Translations under genes and position numbers: made by a program
DNA from: an uncultured Eubacterium sp.
GTDB lineage: Bacteria > Bacillota > Clostridia > Lachnospirales > Lachnospiraceae
Direction of reading: 5' to 3'
DNA length: 64,000 nucleotides
Assembly (NCBI GenBank): GCA_900548465.1
Contig: URKY01000001.1
Coordinates: 124,001 to 188,000 of the forward strand
The notes under the pieces: model-generated
Seen by the model: only the letters and a program-made list of their open reading frames with translations
The model's database searches: none
What the model was told of the DNA's origin: nothing
Shown here: piece by piece, positions 7,927-18,800 of the stretch
Position numbering within the stretch: position 1 is the stretch's first letter
How the letters are laid out: each line of letters opens with the position of its first letter

Positions 7927-9750
7927 GTGAATAATAGAAATAGAAACAAGTTCGCAAGATTATATTTTGTGGGAATTTTAATTGTTTTAATCGTAATTGC
8001 TTACAGTTTTACAAAAGACATGGTGAGAAGTGATTATGGATATAGCAATTATTTGCAGGATTTGAAAGATGGAAACATTGAAAGTCTCACAATAAAACAG
8101 AATAAGGAAGTTCCAACAGGAAAACTTGTTATTAAGCTAAAAAGTGGAAGCACAAAGGTTGTATATGTATCGGATGTCAATAAGGTTACTGAAGATACAG
8201 ACAAAATAAAGGCAGATAATAACATTACCATAAAGCCATATGTTGATGATGTTAGCAGAGACAGCGTATTTTTAACTACGATAGTTCCTATGATATTGCT
8301 GGGAATAGTAGTGGTTGTTGTTATTATGATGATGAACGCCAACGCTAATGGTGGTGGCGGAAAGATGGCTAACTTCGGTAAGAGCCGTGCAAAGCTTGTT
8401 GTTGAAGTTAAGAATATGGATTTCTCTAAGGTAGCAGGCCTTGAGGAAGAAAAGGAAGAACTGGAAGAAATAGTAGACTTCCTTAAAAATCCAAAGAAAT
8501 ATATTGGGCTTGGTGCCAGAATTCCAAAGGGAATTTTGCTTGAAGGTCCTCCGGGAACAGGTAAAACATTACTGGCAAAGGCAACTGCAGGAGAAGCAGG
8601 AGTACCATTCTTTACAATTTCAGGTTCAGATTTTGTTGAAATGTTTGTAGGTGTTGGCGCATCAAGAGTAAGAGACTTGTTTGCAGAGGCAAAGAAAAAT
8701 GCACCATGTATTATCTTTATTGATGAAATAGATGCTGTAGCAAGACGTAGAGGTACAGGTATGGGTGGTGGACATGATGAACGTGAGCAGACTCTTAACC
8801 AGATGCTTGTAGAAATGGATGGTTTCGGTGTAAACGAGGGAATTATTGTTATGGCTGCAACTAACCGTGTAGATATTCTTGATCCTGCAATTTTAAGACC
8901 GGGACGTTTTGACAGAAAAGTAATGGTTGGAAGGCCTGATGTTAAGGGCAGAAAAGAAATTTTGGAAGTCCATGTAAAAAACAAACCTATTGGGGACGAT
9001 GTTGATTTACAGCAGATTGCCCAGATTACAGCGGGATTTACAGGGGCAGATCTTGAAAATCTTTTAAATGAGGCAGCTATTCTTGCAGCAAAACAGAATC
9101 AGGCATATATTACTCAAAACGAAATTAATCAGGCAATGATTAAAGTAGGAATCGGTAAAGAAAAGAAAAGCAAGATTATTTCTGAAAAAGAAAAGAGAAT
9201 TACAGCATATCACGAGTCAGGCCATGCGATTTTATTCCATGTACTTCCTGATGTGGGACCGGTTCATACAGTTTCAGTAATTCCAACGGGAGCGGGTGCA
9301 GCGGGATACACAATGCCACTTCCTGCAAAGGATGAAATGTTCCTTACAAAGGGCAAAATGCTTCAGGAAATTATGGTAAGTCTTGGTGGTCGTATTGCTG
9401 AAGAATTGATTTTAGATGACATTACAACCGGGGCATCCCAGGATATAAAACAGGCAACAGCCGCAGCAAAAGCAATGGTTACAAAATACGGCTTTTCAGA
9501 GAAGTTAGGTCTTATTAATTATGATGATGATTCAGACGATGTATTTATTGGAAGGGACTTGGCACATTCAAAAGCATATGGTGAAAGTACAGCATCAGCA
9601 ATTGATGAAGAAGTAAGAAGGATTGTTGAAGATTGCTATAAGAAAGCAAAGGAAATTATTGAACGGCATATGGAACAGCTCCATGCAAGTGCTGCGTTGC
9701 TTATGGAAAAGGAAAAAATAGGACAGGAAGAGTTTGAAGCTTTATTTTAA
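7927..9750 (+). CDS. ftsH: ATP-dependent zinc metalloprotease FtsH
   Basis: Membrane-anchored AAA+ protease that degrades misfolded membrane proteins and regulators. Two spans (about residues 11-28 and 114-136) enclose an extracytoplasmic segment; Walker A GPPGTGKT is at 207-214, Walker B is IIFIDEID, the second region of homology contains [19 protein letters not shown], and the zinc site is HESGH at 429-433, with the acidic third ligand in [13 protein letters not shown] 7927 is the start, preceded by GGAGG. Length of 607 is normal. It closes the tilS-hpt-ftsH unit, and the GH13 gene follows after only 23 bp. Confidence 0.97.
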   Translation: MNNRNRNKFARLYFVGILIVLIVIAYSFTKDMVRSDYGYSNYLQDLKDGNIESLTIKQNKEVPTGKLVIKLKSGSTKVVYVSDVNKVTEDTDKIKADNNITIKPYVDDVSRDSVFLTTIVPMILLGIVVVVVIMMMNANANGGGGKMANFGKSRAKLVVEVKNMDFSKVAGLEEEKEELEEIVDFLKNPKKYIGLGARIPKGILLEGPPGTGKTLLAKATAGEAGVPFFTISGSDFVEMFVGVGASRVRDLFAEAKKNAPCIIFIDEIDAVARRRGTGMGGGHDEREQTLNQMLVEMDGFGVNEGIIVMAATNRVDILDPAILRPGRFDRKVMVGRPDVKGRKEILEVHVKNKPIGDDVDLQQIAQITAGFTGADLENLLNEAAILAAKQNQAYITQNEINQAMIKVGIGKEKKSKIISEKEKRITAYHESGHAILFHVLPDVGPVHTVSVIPTGAGAAGYTMPLPAKDEMFLTKGKMLQEIMVSLGGRIAEELILDDITTGASQDIKQATAAAKAMVTKYGFSEKLGLINYDDDSDDVFIGRDLAHSKAYGESTASAIDEEVRRIVEDCYKKAKEIIERHMEQLHASAALLMEKEKIGQEEFEALF

Positions 9751-9773
9751 ATAATATTTAGAAGGATAATAAG

Positions 9774-11801
9774 ATGAGCATAAATCAAGACACATTATTT
9801 CATGACACTACGAGTCAGTTTTGTAAATATGATAAAAAACTCGGAACTTATACTTTTATTTTGAGAGCTGGAAAAGGAACAGTTTCACGGGCATTAATCT
9901 GCATGAATGAAGTTGAATTGTTGATGCAGCACAAAAAAACAAAAGGGGGGTTTGATTATTTTCAAACAACCCTTGTTTTAAAGAATGAACCTTGCAGATA
10001 TCACTTTAAAATATTAAATGGTGGTAAAGTTAAGTTCTATAATTCCTTTGGAACAAAGGATTATCTGCAGGAGGAGGGTGAGTTTGAAATCACTCCGGGA
10101 TTTATAACACCTGATTGGGCAAAGGGAGCGGTGATGTACCAGATTATGGTAGATCGTTTTTGTAATGGGGACACTACTAATGATGTGGTGGACAACGAAT
10201 ATGCTTATATTGGAAGAGGTGTTGAGGCTGTGAAGGATTGGAGCGAAAATCCTGCAACGGACGGAACAAGACAGTTCTATGGCGGAGACCTTCAGGGGGT
10301 AATTGACAAGATGGAGTATTTAAGAAAACTTGGAGTTGAGGTGATTTATTTTAATCCGATTTTCGTTTCTCCTTCAAACCATAAATACGATATTCAGGAT
10401 TATGATTATGTGGATCCGCATTTTGGAAAAATAGTTAAGGACGGTGGAACTCCTATAGGACAACATGAGTCAACTAATGCAAATGCTGACAAATACAAAA
10501 TAAGAACAGGAAGCCTTGAAAATTTGGAAGCAAGCAATGAATTGTTTATTAAATTAGTGGAGAAGGCTCATGAAAATAATATTAAAATTATAATTGATGG
10601 TGTGTTTAACCATTGCGGTTCTTTTAATAAGTGGATGGATAAAGAGGAACTGTACAGGGACAATGCCAACTATGCTCCGGGAGCATATGAAAGTAAGGAC
10701 AGTCCTTATCATTCTTATTTTAAATTTACAGATGAAAATGACAACAACAGTTATGAAGGCTGGTGGGGATTTGATACCTTGCCAAAGCTTAATTATGAAG
10801 GCAGCGAAAAACTTTGTGAGTATATTTTGGATATAGGAAAGAAATGGGTATCGCCACCTTATAATGTAGATGGTTGGAGATTAGATGTGGCGGCAGATTT
10901 GTCCCATAGCAGTGAATTTAACCATAAATTTTGGAAGAAATTTAGAAAAGTGGTTAAGGAAGCCAATCCTAATGCCATTATTCTGGCGGAACATTATGGA
11001 GATGCACATTCATGGTTGTTAGGTGATGAATGGGATACTATTATGAATTATGATGCATTTATGGATCCCGTCACATGGTTTTTAACAGGTGTTGATAAAC
11101 ATTCCGATAATGCAAAACCGGAAATGCGTGGTGATGCAGATGCATTTAATAATACAATGCTTTATCAAATGTCAAGAATGCAAAGTGAGTCTTTGCTGGT
11201 GGCTATGAATGAATTATCTAACCACGATCATTCAAGATTTTTAACAAGAACAAACAGAATGGTTGGAAGAATTGCAACCTCAGGCAGTGAGGCAGCAGGT
11301 ACCAATACTGACGAGGCAATATTTAAGCAGGGTGTTGTTATGCAGATGACACTTCCGGGAGCACCTACCATATATTATGGTGATGAGGCGGGAGTTTGTG
11401 GCTGGACAGATCCTGACAACAGAAGAACCTACCCTTGGGGAAGAGAAAATCTGGAACTCATAGAATTCTACAGGGAGGTGATATGTATTCACAAACAAAA
11501 TCAGGTCTTGAAAACGGGCTCATATCTGCCATTGTTATGGGAAAAAGATTTACTATGCTACGGAAGGTTTGATGAAGAAGATGCAATTCTTACGGTTGTA
11601 AATACTTCTGATGAACCAAAGACCATCACCCCACCGGTTTATATGCTTGGTTCAGAAGATGGAACAGTCTGGGAACGACTTATTGAAACTAACAGGGAAT
11701 TCTATAATTGCGGAAGAATCAAATCTATGCAGCAGGGTGATGTCATTGAAGTTACAGTGAAGCCAAACAGCTCGGTAATTTATAGAAAAGTGAATAAATA
11801 A
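9774..11801 (+). CDS. GH13 family alpha-glucan hydrolase (neopullulanase/cyclomaltodextrinase-like)
   Basis: Glycoside hydrolase of family 13 acting on alpha-glucosidic links. All four GH13 regions are seen: DGVFNH (region I), GWRLDVA with nucleophile Asp371, ILAEHYG with acid/base Glu406, and LSNHDHSRF with Asp485. An N-terminal beta domain of about 120 residues precedes the barrel, as in neopullulanases and maltogenic amylases. There is no signal peptide, so it is probably cytoplasmic and acts on imported maltodextrins or glycogen. AGAAGGA precedes ATG 9774. Only 23 bp from ftsH, so possibly co-transcribed. Exact substrate cannot be read from sequence. Confidence 0.9.
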   Translation: MSINQDTLFHDTTSQFCKYDKKLGTYTFILRAGKGTVSRALICMNEVELLMQHKKTKGGFDYFQTTLVLKNEPCRYHFKILNGGKVKFYNSFGTKDYLQEEGEFEITPGFITPDWAKGAVMYQIMVDRFCNGDTTNDVVDNEYAYIGRGVEAVKDWSENPATDGTRQFYGGDLQGVIDKMEYLRKLGVEVIYFNPIFVSPSNHKYDIQDYDYVDPHFGKIVKDGGTPIGQHESTNANADKYKIRTGSLENLEASNELFIKLVEKAHENNIKIIIDGVFNHCGSFNKWMDKEELYRDNANYAPGAYESKDSPYHSYFKFTDENDNNSYEGWWGFDTLPKLNYEGSEKLCEYILDIGKKWVSPPYNVDGWRLDVAADLSHSSEFNHKFWKKFRKVVKEANPNAIILAEHYGDAHSWLLGDEWDTIMNYDAFMDPVTWFLTGVDKHSDNAKPEMRGDADAFNNTMLYQMSRMQSESLLVAMNELSNHDHSRFLTRTNRMVGRIATSGSEAAGTNTDEAIFKQGVVMQMTLPGAPTIYYGDEAGVCGWTDPDNRRTYPWGRENLELIEFYREVICIHKQNQVLKTGSYLPLLWEKDLLCYGRFDEEDAILTVVNTSDEPKTITPPVYMLGSEDGTVWERLIETNREFYNCGRIKSMQQGDVIEVTVKPNSSVIYRKVNK

Positions 11802-11813
11802 AGTGTATCATAG

Positions 11814-11846
11814 AACCTCCGGTCATGTTTGTACCGGAGGTTTTTT
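11814..11846 (+). terminator. Terminator between GH13 gene and the convergent LytTR gene
   Basis: Perfect 10-bp stem (11814-11823 with 11833-11842) followed by TTTTTT on the plus strand. The hairpin could also serve the minus-strand gene ending at 11845, but it lacks a T tract in that direction. Confidence 0.85.
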
Positions 11847-12567
11847 ACTCACTTCTGATCCTACTAAACATATAATTCGCCCAAATTTTTTCAAGAGATT
11901 TAAATTTTCTGGAATTTACCGGAAGCGTGCTGCCATCCTTCAGACTACATGAATGGTTAGAAAATCTGATTATATAATCCATGTTAACTATGACGCCACG
12001 GATAATTAATAGAAATCGCGAGTCATGGATTAATTTTTTCTCTATTGAAGAAAAAGTTTGCCTTGTTATGTAAATCTTGCCGGAATTTGCAGCTACTTCT
12101 ATATTGTGGTTTGAACTCTTGATGGAAACAATATCTGAATATGGGAGAGTTATGTTTTCCCTGTCGCTGACAAGGGTAAGTATTTTGTCAGAACCTGCAT
12201 TTGTAGTAATAATATCATCAAAAATCTTAAAAATTCTTTCGCGGGTGGCTGGCTTTAGAACGTAATCATATGCGTGGCAACGGAAGGCATCAGGCATATG
12301 GTCGGTGCTGGTTGTAAGAAAAATAATTTTTGTTTCTACGTTATCTGAATATATCTTTTCGGCAGCTTCCATGCCGGTCATATTATCCATATAAATATCC
12401 ATAAAAATAACAGAATATTTGCAGGGATGATAATTTTTAAAAAAATCCTCTGCACTTAAGAAGAAATCCATATTAAATTTGATATTGTTTTCAGATGAAT
12501 ATTTAATAAGAATTTCTTTTAATTTATCTATTTCTTCCTGCAAATCATCAATAATAGCTATGTTCAT
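11845..12567 (-). CDS. LytTR-family response regulator, orphan
   Basis: Two-component response regulator of the AgrA/LytR type. Residues 1-120 are a receiver domain (IAIIDD start, phosphoacceptor Asp57 in VIFMDIYM); about 135-235 form a LytTR DNA-binding domain (ILTLVSDRENITLPYSDIVSIKSSNHNIEV, split here into known family pieces). The open frame runs to 12624, but ATG 12567 is preferred since GAGGG lies 7-8 bases before it; ATG 12573 is too close. No histidine kinase is adjacent. It is divergent from the giant surface protein gene, the most obvious candidate target. Confidence 0.88.
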   Translation of the reverse strand: MNIAIIDDLQEEIDKLKEILIKYSSENNIKFNMDFFLSAEDFFKNYHPCKYSVIFMDIYMDNMTGMEAAEKIYSDNVETKIIFLTTSTDHMPDAFRCHAYDYVLKPATRERIFKIFDDIITTNAGSDKILTLVSDRENITLPYSDIVSIKSSNHNIEVAANSGKIYITRQTFSSIEKKLIHDSRFLLIIRGVIVNMDYIIRFSNHSCSLKDGSTLPVNSRKFKSLEKIWANYMFSRIRSE

Positions 12568-12601
12568 TTTCATTCCCTCGTCTTTTCGTAAAGATATGAC
12601 A

Positions 12602-12610
12602 ATTATAACA
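12602..12610 (-). promoter_or_regulatory. Extended -10 promoter for the LytTR regulator
   Basis: On the minus strand TGTTATAAT occupies 12610-12602; no good -35 is seen. The transcript would have a leader of about 28 nt. Confidence 0.4.
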
Positions 12611-12624
12611 TTATTTAAATTCAT

Positions 12625-12846
12625 ATTCCATATGAGGGGTGCTACTTACGACTTTTTTTTGCACCTTATGCCACTATTGTTGTTTTTAAAGTTTCAAAAT
12701 GATAAAAAATAATGGAAGTATTGTGTCTAAAGCAATTATTAAATACATATTATAAATTTGGTGGCGGCACATAAAGTCTGAGCGGAAATAAAAAAATTGG
12801 AAAGAGGCTAAATGATAATTAATAATTTATTTTAAAGGAGAAGAAT
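12625..12846. other. Divergent intergenic region, LytTR regulator / giant surface protein
   Basis: About 220 bp of AT-rich DNA. Apart from the minus-strand -10 just left of it and AAAGGAG before ATG 12847, I see no clear promoter for the surface protein, no riboswitch and no full LytTR-type direct repeat. An activator-dependent promoter would fit, but that is inference. Confidence 0.4.
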
Positions 12847-15800
12847 ATGAAAAAAACAAAAAGAATTATCAGCATTCTGTTATCAGTTTTAATGATATTA
12901 ACAGGAATGCCTACTATGGAGCAGAAAGTTTTTGCAGATGATTCACAGCTAGTGACTGTAACAGAGGAAAACTACGCTTCTTATGGATTAACAAAGGATT
13001 ATGTAGGATATTATGCAATTGAAACAAAGGAGCAGTTACTGGAATTTGCACAAAAATTAGACTACATTAATCGACGTAGTAATGCTGTATTAATTGCAGA
13101 TATTGATTATTCCGGAGTTGGCAGAGATGGAATGATAGGCTCAGGAAATTTAGCATATGGTGGAACTTTTGATGGTAACGGGCACACAGTTACTTTGGGA
13201 TTTGATGTTACCAGTGCATATGCAGCACTGTTTACACGGACAGCAGATGCAACCATAAAAAATCTCAAAACAGAAGGAACCATTAAAACTACAGGACAGT
13301 TTGCAGCAGGAATTGTTGGGTCTGCAGATAGGGATACAAAGATTGATAACTGCGTAAGTTCAGTGTCTTTTTCTTCCACGATTAGTGGTGATGGTACATT
13401 TGGGGGAATTGTGGCATTGGCTTATAGTGGAACGGAAATTAATAACTGTGCATTTTTAGGTTCTTTTAAGGATGCCCCAAATACTAACTCCAATGGTGGT
13501 ATTGTGGGATGGACAAACGACTTAGGGGTAAACATAAGTAATTGTTACGTGTATGGTGAAATCGGAACTAATACAGAAAACTGCGCAATAATTTCAAGGG
13601 GAACAAATAAACCAAACGTAAAAAACTGTTATTATACTGATGACTACGGCATGGTAAATGATGGTTGTTCTAAGATGAGTAAGGAACAGTTTGCAGAGGG
13701 TGAGGTATGTTATAAATTAAATCAAAACTCATCAGAAAATTGTGTATGGTTCCAGAAAATCGGAGAGGACAAAGCACCTGTTTTAAATAATACAGTAGAT
13801 AATATTGTTTATGGAGTGCCTGACTGTGCGAATAAATTACTATATTCAAATACTCAGAACATAGAAAAGCATAAATATGAATTTGTAAAAAATGATGATG
13901 ATTCTCATTCATTGAAATGTATAAGATGTGGAGACGTAAAAGAAACCCATGCATTGACATTAATAAAAAAGGATGAAGGAAACTGCGAAACAAAGACAGT
14001 TTATCATTATCATTGTGATACATGTGATAAAGATGTTGATATAGAGGGGGACTATGTTCATCAATATAAATTAATTAAGAAAGTTAAAGCAACATGTACA
14101 AAAGACGGGTATACATTATATGTTTGTGAAAAATGCAATGAAGAGAAAAAGGAAAGCGTAGTAAAGTCAAAAGGTCATAACTACGAGGAAGTTGAAAGAA
14201 AAGAAGCAGATTGTTTAAAAGATGGATACGTAAAGTCAAAATGTACAGTATGTAATAGTAAAAAAACGGAAACTTTAAAGTCAAAGGGTCATAATTTTGT
14301 AGATGGAGTCTGTACTGTTTGCGGTGCACAAAGCACAGGAATAAGAGTGACAACATATACAACTAATGAAGAGACGGGAGAAGAGGAAAGTATACAAAAA
14401 TATTATGACGATTTTGAAGATGCAGTTAGTGCTGCCCTTGGAACAAAATCAACAATTACTTTACAAAGTGATGTACAGATTGAAAGTAAGAATGAAAACG
14501 CTATCTGTTTGGATGATGAAAATTCCCTGATCACAATTGATTTTGGAAAATATAATTTTACGGTTGACTATACAGAGTTGAGCTTTGAAGAGGGTCAGTA
14601 TGTGTTAAAAGGAACATCAGGTACAGTAGATGCCGCAATGGAGATTTATGAGGCAGACGTAACCATTGATAGTGGTAATTACCAATGTAATTGGGCGTAT
14701 CAGGCTATCACTGTTGGTGAAGATGGATCCTTAACAGTAAATGGTGGAAAAATAACAGGTAATCATTTAGCGATATATAGTATGGGAAGAACTATAATTA
14801 CCGGTGGGGAATTTCATGGGGAATCCTGTGCCCTGGAAATTAGTCCGTTTAATCACAGTGAAATATACATATCCGGTGGAATGTTCAAAACAGATAAAAA
14901 AGATGGTGCTGTAAGTATAGATGCAGGTGGAAGAACAATTTTTGAAACAGGTTATGTGGCATATTTACTTGATGACAATGGAAATAAAACTGATAAGATA
15001 ATGTCAGGTGAGTATGGAACTGATATAACAGAAAACGGAGATATAATTGTAGACAGACATGAAAAACATACTTATGGTATTTGGGGAGCATGTGAAAACT
15101 GTGGACAATACATAGAGGGAGTGACGGAAGATACAGTTGCAATTGTTACTATTGGAGATGAAATAACAGCATGGGATTCACTAAATGAAGCCTTTAATAA
15201 AGCAGAAGGCAAAAAGGCTACCATAGCGATTATGGAGGATGTAAATCTTGAAAGTCCTATAAATATAGATAACAGTAACACAGACATTACTGTTCTGCTT
15301 AATGAATGTACAATTGATGGAGAGGCTGAAGATGGAACAATCAATTATATTAACGTTAATGCAGGCAAAATGGCTATAAGTGATGTTGGTATGTTTAATA
15401 ATGTAGCATATAACAATGGCCAGACATTGGCTGAACAATTGGAAATTGGATATGTTTATTATGATAATAATGGAAATATAATTGATGTCTGGGACAATGA
15501 TGCTAAAGCAACTGATGGAGAAATGTATTATCTTGAAGAACATTACATCCATGATTTTGATAAAGAAAATGGTATCTGTAGTACCTGCAAAATGGATGCA
15601 GAAGCAAAAGTTACAATTGGAAATACTGAAAGCTATATGTCGGATATTGGTGAGATTTTCAATATGATAAATGCCTCATCCGAAGATGTAAAGATAACTT
15701 TTCTTAAGGATATAGAAACCTCAAGCGGTTTGAGTATTAGGAATAGTGAAAATATAGATATAACTTTAGATTTTGGAGAACACATATTAAAGTGTAATGA

Positions 15801-18800
15801 TTTGTCAATTTTTGATAAAAGCAGTGTTGTATTTACCGGAACAACTGGAGGAATATCATCAAGATATAATACAATATATGTAGATGATAATTCAAATCTG
15901 TTGATTGACGGTGGAGAATACAGTTCCGTCTGCTCGTCAATTCTTTACGTTTCCGGTCAGGCTGCTGAAGATAATGTTGTGATAAAATCAGGTAAATTCA
16001 GTGCTAAAAGAGACGGAAACATATCCGCAAGTGGCTCCATAAGCAAAATATTAGCAGATGGTACTGTTATATATGACAGTGAAGGAAAAATTGTCGCAGA
16101 TCATAATTACAGCAAGGAATTTCTGCGTATAAAAAATAGTTATGTTGAAGCAAGAGAACATACGGAGCATCGATGGGTATCAGGCAGGTGTGCCATATGT
16201 AATCTGGCTGATTCCAGGTCTATGGAGGCGTCTGCAGTAGTAACTGTTGGTGATGATTATAAATATTTTGATAAATTAGAAGATGCATTTACGGAAGCAT
16301 CAGGAAAAAAGGCAGAAATTGCATTATTAAAGGATGTCATAGTTGAAAAAGAGATAATTATTGATGATGTAAATTCAGATATTACCCTTAATTTTAACGG
16401 ATTTAAAACAGATGGAAATATCACTGATGCTGAATCAGGAAATACAACCACTAATTATATTTGGTTTAAAGCAGGAAAATTATCAATAAAAGGTAAGGCA
16501 GAATTTAATAATATCAGAATTAACAATGGTCAGATTTTTGGTGACCTGATAGATGAAGGATATGTATATTATGATGAGGACGGAAATCTCATAGGCACAC
16601 ATAAATGCCAAAATAGTTTTACGAATGGAAATATTTATATAGTTGATCTTCATGTAAATCATACCTTTAACGAAAAGGGAGAACCATGTAGTGAGTGTAT
16701 GGCGAAACCGACAATTAAAATTACAGAAGAAGGAGTAGGTTCACATTATTTATCAGACATTGAAGAGGCATTGGCTGAGATGGGCTACGGATATGATAAG
16801 AACATTACCCTTACATTGCTTGATGATATGAAGACTGATGAATATTTAAGTATTTCAGGTCAAAATAATGTAACAATTGACTTCTCGAAATATACATTGA
16901 GCTGCAGAGGTCTTGATGTGAGGGCAAAAAAAGTAAACCTTAATGCTACTACCGGTGGTGTAAAATCCTTATATCAGACATTGCAAATCTGGAAAACAGA
17001 AGAAGGGGTTTTCATTAATGGTGGTACATACATATCGGAATTCTCTTCAGTAGTGATCTGTTCCTCAGATGCAATAGCAAAAATAAGTTCAGGAACCTTT
17101 ATTTCAAACGAGGATGCAGCGGTTATAAGTTGCATACAGGGTGTAGGAAGTATTATTAATCAGGGAAATGTTTGGACTGATGAAGAAGGAAATGTTCTGG
17201 AAGGAGCGGCTTCTAAAAAAAATATCATTCATCCAAAGGCAGGAAAAGCAATTAAGGTAAGTGAACATAAGGAACATTCCTATGAAAATCACTATTGTAG
17301 GGATTGTCTCGTAATGGAAAAGGAAAGTGCAAATGTATCTGTCCAAATAGGAGAAACTGAAAATTGTTTTGAAACACTCCTTCAGGCAATAGAGTATGCT
17401 AATGGAAAAGATGCATATATAACATTGTTGAAGGATTACGAGGATATTAATGAAGATAATCTTGGAAAAATATTTTCCATTGATAAAGGAAACATTACCA
17501 TTGATTTAGGAAATTATAATTATACTTTAAATTATGTTATTAAAATTAATGGAGGAAATGTTCAATTTAAGGGTGAAAAAGGCTCACTAAGATGTAATGA
17601 ATGGTGTCCGACAATTTGGGTTAACGGCGGTGCCGGAGTGAGTTTTGAAGGCGGAAATTATTATGGTAAGTATACACCGTTACTTGTCCAAAATACAGGA
17701 AATGTAAGTTGTGAAATAAAATTAAAAAATGCAGTCTTTGAAGGAAAAATTATGGCAACATATTTTACTTTTGATAGTCTGTCTGATTCAGAAAAAATAT
17801 ACATTGATGGGTGCAAGATGGTTTCTGATAATTGCGCACTTCAAGCCATAAAGGCAAATGTAACAATAAGAGATGTAGAAATCAGTTCTAGTACAATAGG
17901 AGCATATTTTTTTGATTCAACCGTAAAGGTTTATAGTGGAACCTTCGAGGCAGAGGAAAAGGCACTATATTTACAAAACACATCTGCAGAAATATTAGGA
18001 GGCTATTATAATGGAAGTACCGAAATAAACTTTAAAGATAAAAATAAACTGCAGTTTTTGGGAGGAACCTTCCGTAGTATTAGGGTATATGATGAGGAAC
18101 TTTCACATTTCCTTAGTGAAGGATATGTATTTGAAGATTCTGAAGGAACGGTCTATAAAATAGACTCCCCGGTTACTTATCTGGAGAAGGTAACTGTAAA
18201 GAAACACCTGGATCATATTAATGAGCAGGGAAAATGTAAATATTGTAATACCCTGATGGATACAACTCCTGTAGTAAGTGTTACTACAGACGATGGTACA
18301 CAGTGTTATGACTCTGTCAGTGAAGCCGTAGAAGCAGTTAATACTGATGCTACAATTAATGTATACGCAGATTGCAGTGAAGATGAGAAAATACTACTTA
18401 ATGCAGGGGATGCAAATGTAAAATTCAATATAAAGGAAAATGTTACACTGACTGCTAATAAGGGAATTGAAGTAGAAAGTGGAAATGTAGTTTTTGATGT
18501 AAAAGGAACTATGGAAACAGATGATTCTTTAAAATACAGCATAATTGCAGGAAAAGATGCAATTCTTACCCTCAATTCAGGAACCTATAGAGGCGTAAAG
18601 ATAATAGATGGATTATTGGCAGATATTCTACAGGAGGGCAAAGTCCTTGTAGATGAGAATGATAATATAGTGGCACATTTCGGATTGGAAAATGTTAGTG
18701 AAACAGATTTAACAGTTAGTGTTAAAGAACATACTAACCATAATTTTACAGAAGGTGAAAAATGCTCCATCTGTAATGTAGCCCGCACGGTAATAGTAAC

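Noticed and set aside
8049..8984. 311-codon minus-strand frame
   Set aside because: It lies entirely inside ftsH, whose motifs are unmistakable. It is Ser/Thr/Ile-rich with no domain or ribosome-binding site, typical of an antisense shadow.
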